Assembly (NCBI RefSeq): GCF_019320115.1 | Contig: NC_089584.1 | Location: forward strand, 77,815,260 to 77,879,259 | DNA length: 64,000 bases | Source of the DNA: Miscanthus floridulus | Lineage: Eukaryota > Streptophyta > Magnoliopsida > Poales > Poaceae | Direction of reading: 5' to 3' | In this document: positions 56,901 to 64,000 of the stretch, piece after piece | Layout of the letters: every line of letters starts with the position of its first letter | Numbering within the stretch: the first letter of the stretch is position 1 | Translations under genes and position numbers: made by a program | Notes under the pieces: generated by a model | What the model saw: the letters and a program-made list of their open reading frames with translations, nothing else | Told to the model about the DNA's origin: nothing | Database searches by the model: none

Positions 56901-59900
56901 ATAAGGAATTGGCTGCAAAAGAATAAAACTGAACATCAAGGGCCAATAATAAAGTATAAAACAGAAACAACAGGAGACACATGTACCTTAATAAGGGAAG
57001 CAGCATCATTGCAGAAACAACAGCCCAATCTTTGATTACCAGGAGCACCTTCTGTGGACAAATTTTCTATCTGAGTAATCACTTCATCTGTACCCCCACT
57101 TGTTCCAGGTCCAGCACCATGTCGTATGACAAGGTAACTGTCACATCCTAATACTGCACTAATAGCAATCTGCAGTGGAAGTATAACATATCATTAGTAA
57201 ATAGCAGCACTATACACAATGAAAAAGTAGAGGTTAACAGTAATTTTTGTAACTAAGACGTGTGGTTAATTTATCTGGATTCCCTCCTCCAGCCATAGGC
57301 TAAGTACTTAGACATTGCTGTACAAGAACAGCTGAAAAGGTCCTTAGCCAATGGATACTGTGTTCAAGCTTTACCTTGTTTCCACTTGCACAGAGAAGAG
57401 TTGGAAGCCACCTGCTCTCCGATGTGTCAGTTAACAAGAAGACTGCATCATTGGCAGCCACTAATGTCTGCAGATGCTTGCAGTCATCAAGCACACTTGC
57501 CATTTTGCTGGAAGAAACAGGATGCCCAGGCACCGGTATTTCCATTTGGATGCCTTCAACCTCCTGCATGACAGCAATCACCATCAGTTATCCACATCAG
57601 AAATTCGAAAGCATATGTTTCAAGGAAAAGACTGTCCTCACCACTGCAGAACATCTTTCTTTTAGATGTGGAACTATTGCAGTTACTCTTGGAACTCCAC
57701 AGTCCTTATCTATGTAGAGTGATTGCTTGACAAGGTCAGACGTCGCAACACTACTACTATCAACAACTGTTAGTTTCCGTACACCCCAGGTCTGAAAAAA
57801 GAAATGGTTGCCACCATAAATTAGAAGCAGGATATAATGACATATAATCTGTTAGATTTATTACAAATAGGAATCTAGTACCAAGCACTAACCATAAGAA
57901 GGCGAGCAACTTCACATCCAAGAGTTCCAGCACCCAAGAGAAGAACTCGAACATGAGATAACTTGTCTATATTCACAGGAAAGTGGCGCCACCCCATAAG
58001 CTTTAAGTGCATCAATTGTTTTTCTTCATCCTGACTGTGCATGAAATAAACAATCAAGATAGTTTTTTATGCACCGTTGATTATATCGAAACTCAAAGGC
58101 AAAATATACAATAAAACCACCTTGCTGGATTCATTGATTGAAGATTTATTTCTTTTGGTTTCATTTCTTTTGTTCCCTTCCCTGGGTTTACTCCTTCCCA
58201 TCCAATAGCATCAGGTAGAAAATCAGGGTCATCACAACCTGTAGTAACAGCCAGTGTTACAAATGGACAAATCATAGATGAAAATGCAGAATGACATTTA
58301 AATCCACTATATTTATACCACAAGGTGATGGAAATGATGCTTCACCAATGAGGGACTGTTCCAGATCAGGGTTCCCTTTATATTCACGGTAGCAGAAAAA
58401 CTGGACTTTCTCAATCTTCCATCGGATACTCAGAAAGGCAACATAGTTTCTAATAACCCAACCAGGGCAATCTGAGCGACACCCATGATCATAAAATCCA
58501 AATAGTAGCTGCAACAGCAAAGCAATTAATTTACTTCACACAAAGAATGTACATGAAGAAGGGTAAAAAAACAGATACTCTTCTAAAGGATTTATCAAAC
58601 TTCAGGTAGTATAGAAGATCAAATGGATGACATAAACATACCTTTTGATAGTTCCCCTGGCAAGCTTTCCAGTCCTTAAGTTGTCTTATAGAGACAGAGG
58701 AATCTGAGGATATACTGACCAGAAAGAATGGAATGACTGCAGAGATGTTAATCCATTGCAATAATGAAATAGAAAATCAGATCACATAAGAAATTAATAA
58801 TATGATGTCAAGCATATGCATTTGCTGTTAGGCATGGTTCTCAAACCTGTTGTTTCACTAGAAGCGCGCCACTTTTGCAATGATGTATACATGGATGCTG
58901 CCTGCAGGAACAAATCAACAGATTTCAGAACCAACTGAGAGCATCAAATAAGGATGCTAGTGTTGAATACTAGGTGCACATGAACATGACCTCTTCCTTA
59001 GTGAGCACTTTTGAGGCAGGTTGCAGGCTGAGCAGGGTCATTCTTGAGTTGAAAACCAATGACGGGAATGCAACATTGTAATAGACCTTCCAATTCTTCA
59101 AATCGGCAAATGATGTCACAAGGAACCTAAGTAGAACAGAAGGATCCTCTTCTACTTTACCAGACACAATGTCAAGCAAGATCTGGGCCCACACACAAAT
59201 TAGAACCAGACAAGTAAAAGAAATGCATAAACAATAGCAAATTCCATGTCAACCATACCTTCTTTGCTTCTGCTTTCAGAAGCTGTTCTCTATCTAGGTT
59301 TTGGAATCCCCTCATGTTATTAGTGTTTATGAGGGTCCCTGGGACTGGACAATTGTTTCTGTCGCCAACAGAATTGTGAGATGGTGGCACCAATGATCCG
59401 GACCGTAGGTTGAAGAAGCTTGCCATCGGGCGACGCTGGCACGGAGTATAATAACCTGATATTTCAAAAGAATGTCTAGTTCATCCATAGATCTCTAGTC
59501 TAGCTCTCTGTCAATAAAATTAAGCAAAAAAAACACAAAACTGAAATTCTCTGTTGGGAATTTCTTCCGGTGAAACCAGTGGCGGAGCCAAGGACCGGCC
59601 ACCCTGGGCCAGTGCCCGGGCTCCTTTGCTGCTGGCCAGGTGCCCAAAAGCTGCCATGCTGCGCATCACCACGCTGCCAACCCCAGGCTCCTGAGTTTGC
59701 ACTTTGCAGCAAAAAAATGCAAATAGTAGAGGGATGGAGGCTTTGCCTAGCATGTAGATTTCAGTTTTCTTATATGCATGGATTAAATTGGATGGATGAT
59801 TTACGACCGTGCACTAATAAATGCATATTTCTTGTGATTTTGATTTAGGAATGATGTGTTTTTTTGGTTGATACAAGGAACCATCCTGACCATATGGAAC

Positions 59901-61222
59901 ACTTTCACCAGTGAGTTTGATCCTAACAAAAAATCCCATGTAATTCATCTATTTATATTCCATTCTCTAAGTCGCTATGAAGTTATGTACTGATTCCTAG
60001 TTTAGTTTGAAATTATTGCGGTCGTCCAATTTGGCTTGTATGTTATTATTATACATTATATGCGTTGATTCTCACAATTAGGGGATGTTTGGATCCTGTG
60101 ACTAAAATTTAGGAGGTGTCACGTGAGGATGTCGTATGGGGTGTTCGGATACTAATAAAAAAAACAAATTACAGAATCCGTCAGTACTCCACGAGAAGAA
60201 TTTATTAAGCCTAATTAATCTATCATTAGCATATGTTTACTGTAGCACCACATTGTCAAATCATGGACTAATTAGGCTTAAAAGATTCGCCTTGCAAATT
60301 AGTCGCAAACTGTGCAATTAGTTTCGTAATTAATCTATATTTAATACTCCGTGCATATGTCCAAACATCCGATGGGACAGGGTGTTTGGTTCTTTAGTCG
60401 CTTCTAAAATTCATGTCACATCGAATGTTTAGATACTAATAAGGAGCATTAAATATAGATTAATTACAAAACCAATTACATAGATGGAGGCTAATTTGCG
60501 AGACGATTTTTTTAAGCCTAATTAATCTGTCATTAGCACATGTTTACTATAGCACCACGTTGTCAAATCATGGACTAATTAGGCTTAAAAGATTCGTCTC
60601 GTAAATTAGGCGCAAGTTGTGCAATTAGTTTCATAATTAGTCTATATTTAATACTCCATGCATGTGTACAAACATTCGATGTGACGGGAATTTTATGAGG
60701 CACTGCAGAACCAAACTGGGCCTTAGTATGGTGTTGTATCACGCCCAGGCTCCATAAAGTTTCTGGCTCCGCCACTCGATGAAACTCAACAGTTCATCAT
60801 TGGAGTCAATTGCATGTTAAAACTAGACACAGACACACAGTAGACCGCAAAGAGTAATTAGCAACCACACTCCGGCGAACAGCCAACTTCCGGCGAACCC
60901 ACTCAACAACCAAACAAACTTGGATCGTGACCGGCAAGCAACTAAGGCGGGTTGGGCTCTAGGGAAGTCCGGAAGCGGGGCGCGGAAATGCATGGGATCA
61001 GCGTTCGTTCCCTGCCCTAAATTGCGAATTCTACGAACAAACAGCGAAGAGAGGGGGTTGTGGGCGAGCGAGCGAACCGGTGATTGGGATGGGGGAGTCG
61101 TCGGTGCCGAGGACGTCGAGCTTGAGGCGGCGGAGCGCGTCCCAGAACCCCTCCTCCACTAAGCTCTGGATGCGCTGAACCATCAGGTCCCGTGGGAAGC
61201 CCACCGCACCGGCACCCGCCAT
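53985..61222 (-). CDS. ATG7: ATG7, autophagy E1 enzyme, with tandem-duplicated E1 module (1023 aa)
   Basis: Twenty exons: 61222-61078, 59455-59259, 59182-58991, 58901-58847, 58736-58642, 58508-58319, 58238-58121, 58034-57893, 57791-57642, 57563-57375, 57169-56987, 56912-56821, 56655-56508, 56429-56208, 56013-55864, 55767-55579, 55504-55322, 55234-55119, 54989-54842 and 54152-53985. They sum to 3072 bases with consistent phases. ATG7 activates ATG8 and ATG12 and passes them to ATG3 and ATG10. Residues 1-330 are the N-terminal domain ([22 protein letters not shown]). Module 1 (331-about 670) has [10 protein letters not shown] but no catalytic Cys. Module 2 (about 675-1023) has a second [24 protein letters not shown] and the active-site Cys891 in [11 protein letters not shown]. 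Both modules keep the CxxC zinc pairs (CCFC or CYFC, and CTAC). The acidic C terminus [11 protein letters not shown] is typical. The start ATGGCG at 61222 is the first ATG of the exon. Splice sites were placed by eye. Confidence 0.92.
60083..60370. mobile_element. Nested MITE 1 inside the hAT-like element
   Basis: Ends GGATGTTTGGA and TCCAAACATCC are a perfect inverted repeat. The interior has the ATCATGGACTAATTAGGCTTAAAAG-type words (here split by variation) shared with the next MITE. Confidence 0.72.
60380..60721. mobile_element. Nested MITE 2 inside the hAT-like element
   Basis: Ends GGGTGTTTGGTTC and GAACCAAACTGGGCC are inverted repeats with mismatches. A second inner pair (ACATCGAATGTTTAG and ACAAACATTCGATGTG) suggests one MITE inserted in another. 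The interior is closely related to the MITE at 60083-60370. Confidence 0.65.
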
Positions 61223-62364
61223 ACCTCTCGTCTTCCGTCTTCCCCCCGCCGGCACGGCGAGCGGCACTGCACTTTGTTTTTACTTTTTTTTTTCCAGTTT
61301 GGCCCCTGGTTCCGAGGAAGAATAATAATATCCTTAGTTTGGACTTGGACGTTGCTTTGGCGTGCATACAACTCGAAAACGTTTCGTGGAGTCGTAAAAG
61401 ACCACGAAGAGCCCGTGGGGAGTGTCATACTCCTACAAGTCATCGTGATACAAATCATTACTGCGCTGCTAAGGAATTTGGTAAATAATTTTCACCTATA
61501 AAAAATGATCACCATTTCACCAACAGTTAAATTTGTACTCTAGCCATATAGTGAGCATACGAGGAACAAATTCAGATGTTTTGTAAGTTAGGCTAGTTCA
61601 ATTGGAATGCAGATTTTGGGGTGTAAACGGATCAAATGCGGTCACCTACGAATATGAATATGATTTAGATTTGGTTACAGATATTTCAGCTAAGATATAA
61701 TTGGATATGGAAATATTGTCTACAGAGCGTTCGTCTCGTCCGGATGCTTCTTCCTAGGCCTATAGACCAGCCCAATAGACCTCCCACGTCTGTCCGCCCT
61801 GTTGCTCTTGTCGCCTGCCCCACTACTCCAGCTCCGTGCGACGTCGACAGTAGCTGCCAGCGTAAGGAGAAGTGTTGGGCCCTGGCGCAAAAGCCTCCAG
61901 CCTCGCCTCCTGCTACGATTGCGGCGCCCCGATGCAGACTACGGAGGAGGTCGTACCAGGATACGATGCATGTTGTAAGTATACATTTCAGATGTTTCTG
62001 ATGTTTTAAATGTACGTCGCATATGTTTTATAAAAATATTGTAAAAGTATATTGGGATGTTGCGGATCTTACAAAAGGACGCTCCAATGTAGACGGTGGA
62101 GGAGGCATATACCGCTCGCCTGCTCTGACCGTTAGGTACTAATAGGACGATAATTTCTCAAGCACTGGCAAACAAATACAAGATCCGCATTTCTACTGAT
62201 TACTCAAGTCAAGAGCCGATCCAAAATACAAGATGAGCCCCGAGCCTGGGTGCAAGACATCAGGACGGATGCATAACTCTAGAATTTTTTCTCAACATCC
62301 AACTCATATGGTCACTTAACCTCTAGAAAACTCAAGCTTAAACATTGTGTGCGTACAATACTTA
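61223..62364. other. ATG7 upstream region and intergenic sequence
   Basis: No gene is recognised. The first ~100 bases are GC-rich and include the probable ATG7 5' leader on the minus strand. The 61610-61720 stretch has GGATATGG-like words resembling decayed hAT MITEs. A GC-rich piece at 61740-61970 has a short plus-strand ORF with no recognisable similarity. Confidence 0.45.
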
Positions 62365-62455
62365 GGGCCTGTTCGGCTGGTATTAAAGCCGGTTGATAAG
62401 CCAGTTTTAACTAATTTATTGTGAAAGAAAAATATTGGTTCAAGCGAACGGACCC
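62365..62455. mobile_element. Tourist-type MITE (91 bp)
   Basis: Termini GGGCCTGTTCG and CGAACGGACCC are inverted repeats with one mismatch, flanked on both sides by TTA. A 3-bp TTA duplication is characteristic of PIF/Harbinger (Tourist) elements. Confidence 0.75.
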
Positions 62456-62599
62456 TTAGAATCCAGAAATCAATCTTCCTGCTACTTATCGTACTAGTTG
62501 TTACACTATGGACTAAATAGAAAGAAAAAAGGTACACTTTGGACAGCAAAATGCACCCACATATAACTCTACTGGTAGCATTGTACTTCTAGCAAAGTA

Positions 62600-62858
62600 C
62601 TCTCTCCATCCCAAATTATAAATCATTCCAAAAATCTTTGAGAGTCAAAGCATCTCAAGTTTGACTAAAATTATAGAAAAAAATTACAAAGATTTATGAT
62701 ATCAAATCGATATACTATGAAAATATAATTAACGAAGAATCTAATGATACTTAGTTGGTCTCATAAATGTTATTATCTTATTATATCAATTTAGTCAAAC
62801 TTGAAATGTTTTAACTCTCTAAGATTTTGAAATGATTTATAATTTAGGATGGAGGGAG
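62600..62858. mobile_element. Stowaway MITE (259 bp)
   Basis: Inverted termini CTCTCTCCATCCCAAATTAT and ATAATTTAGGATGGAGGGAG, flanked by TA on both sides (62598-62599 and 62859-62860). This is the classic Stowaway (Tc1/mariner) terminus and target site. Confidence 0.93.
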
Positions 62859-62940
62859 TATCGTACATCAGGATTCTTTACAGTAGCGCTAGCGCTTTGG
62901 AATTAGAAATTATCATTCTATTAGAGTGCTTGATGCTATT

Positions 62941-64000
62941 ATGAGAAGGACACTACTTCCGAGGATGGGGTATCACGAGGGCTTGACTGACATACAGCTA
63001 TGACTACTGAACTATTTGATACAGCAGACTGTGTTTGACATTTGGGATCTCCTTCTATCAGAGATGAAGGATACTATTGCAGAGGAGTTTAGGGGTCACA
63101 GGCAGCTACCATATGCTCACTGGATTACAATCTTAATCCACAGGACAGTTACTGTGAGGCCACCTGAGATGCTGACAGAGTATAGTGGTGCTACTACAGA
63201 GTTTCCTACATACAACATGACTCAGATGATTCGTCATAGTGCAGTGAGGACTCCTAGCCAGCCGCGCCGTCGTCTAGAGGTGCCAGAGACTGCAGCCCAG
63301 CAGGATGAGACTATTAGGGGCATAGCAGCTACTGAGAAGGAGCAGTTAGATGCTCATCAGGAGGGGATGGTCGAGAGCAACCCCAGTGACAGCTCAGATG
63401 AGGACTACCGCGATATCCCTCAGATGCCTCCATGATGACATGACCATGAAGCGGGTAGTTCTAGTTCAGCTCCACCTACACCACAGACAGATCCCGCTCT
63501 ACTTGCCATACTTGAGTGGATGAGGCAGAATCAGGCTCGCTAGGCTCAGAAGACCACTACTACTTTTGCATAGTTCTAGACTAGGCAGGATGAGTTCCAA
63601 TGATAGCAGTAGGCAATCTAGCAGCAGCAGGCTATACAGCAGCAGCAGTAGGCCATGCATCAGCAGCAGCTTCTCATGCAACAACAGTTACTTGGGTTTA
63701 TGCAGAATGTTGTGACAGCTATTGGGGCTCCACCGCCACAGCCTTCGCCCCAACTTGGTCAGCCTGCCACCACTTCTATGACTCCAGCTTTATAGCCCAA
63801 TGGGCTTCAGAGTCAGGGACCACCAGCACCACAGTTTCCTTCACCTACAGAGCTTCCAGTGGTTTGCTTCGCCAGTGCCAGCCTCGCAGTTCACTCCTCT
63901 TCATACGGGCTTTACTCCGCCTCAGAGTTCGTTAGTGCTCACTCCAGTTTCTAGGAGCCTTGGTGCTTCATTCAGTGAGTTGACAGGGCAGCCTACTCCA
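62941..64000 (+). pseudogene. Retroelement ORF of plant gag/ORF1 type, full of TAG stops, runs off the edge
   Basis: Translation starts MRRTLLPRMGYHEGLTDIQL, then a TGA where Trp is expected, then LLNYLIQQTVFDIWDLLLSEMKDTIAE in two parts and RQLPYAHWITILI. I recall this from grass Ty3/gypsy (Athila-like) first ORFs annotated as putative plant transposon protein. The main block 63016-63435 stays open; after it a Gln-rich tail is broken by at least eight stops, nearly all TAG next to CAG runs (63540-63800). The rest lies beyond the window. Confidence 0.68.

Larger units (their letters stand above)
59577..60777. mobile_element. Non-autonomous hAT-like element in ATG7 intron 1 (1.2 kb)
   Basis: Termini CAGTGGCGGAGCCA and TGGCTCCGCCACTC are inverted repeats with one mismatch at the end. 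Flanks GGTGAAAC (59569-59576) and GATGAAAC (60778-60785) match at 7 of 8 bases, as expected for an old 8-bp hAT duplication. There is no transposase. Two Tourist-like MITEs are nested inside. Confidence 0.7.

Noticed and set aside
61744..62001. 85-codon ORF upstream of ATG7
   Set aside because: No recognisable domain, in a GC-rich repeat-like stretch; no supporting signals.

Overview
This is a nuclear plant sequence, most likely from a grass. The evidence is spliced genes with GT-AG introns and GC-rich first exons, dense grass-type MITEs (Stowaway and Tourist types), Ty3/gypsy retrotransposons with 3.6-4.8 kb LTRs, and a Copia-type LTR. The retrotransposon families look like those of panicoid grasses (sorghum, sugarcane, Miscanthus), but the species cannot be fixed from the sequence alone. 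A run of exactly 100 N (43608-43707) marks an assembly gap.

Layout. (1) 1-3296: a decayed minus-strand Ty3/gypsy element A that runs off the left edge. (2) 3879-5312: a minus-strand aldo-keto reductase gene, broken by a hAT-type MITE in an exon and by a small deletion. (3) 5313-43607: a stack of retrotransposons. Element B (5906-17370, LARD-like, plus strand) is cut in its 3' LTR by element C (from 17371, minus). C is cut in gag by element D (from 22184, minus). D is cut in gag by element E (30363-43366, minus), which is nearly complete and has a perfect 5-bp target duplication. The right halves of B and C and the 5' end of D are lost at the gap. (4) 43708-44742: part of a Copia LTR. (5) 46125-53124: an eight-exon plus-strand gene for a NECAP-like endocytic protein. 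Its intron 7 carries a young, internally deleted Ty3/gypsy element F and its intron 6 a 305-bp hairpin. (6) 53985-61222: a convergent twenty-exon minus-strand gene for the autophagy E1 enzyme ATG7. (7) 61223-64000: MITEs and, at the right edge, a plus-strand retroelement ORF riddled with TAG stops.

The most notable find is the ATG7 gene. My exon model adds up to 3072 coding bases with consistent phases, giving 1023 residues against about 700 for a usual plant ATG7. The extra length comes from an in-frame tandem duplication of the E1 adenylation and catalytic-cysteine module. A single chimeric exon joins the C-terminal end of module 1 to the start of module 2. Module 2 keeps the E1 residues and the catalytic cysteine. 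Module 1 has lost the catalytic cysteine through an 8-residue deletion and has substituted three nucleotide-site residues, so it looks like a pseudo-E1 fused to an active E1.

The repeats carry two further patterns. Almost all inactivating changes in the transposon ORFs are C-to-T (often CAG to TAG), the expected trace of cytosine methylation. Three different large-LTR elements (B, D, E) share a roughly 60-bp LTR block with a hairpin and splice-site-like ends.
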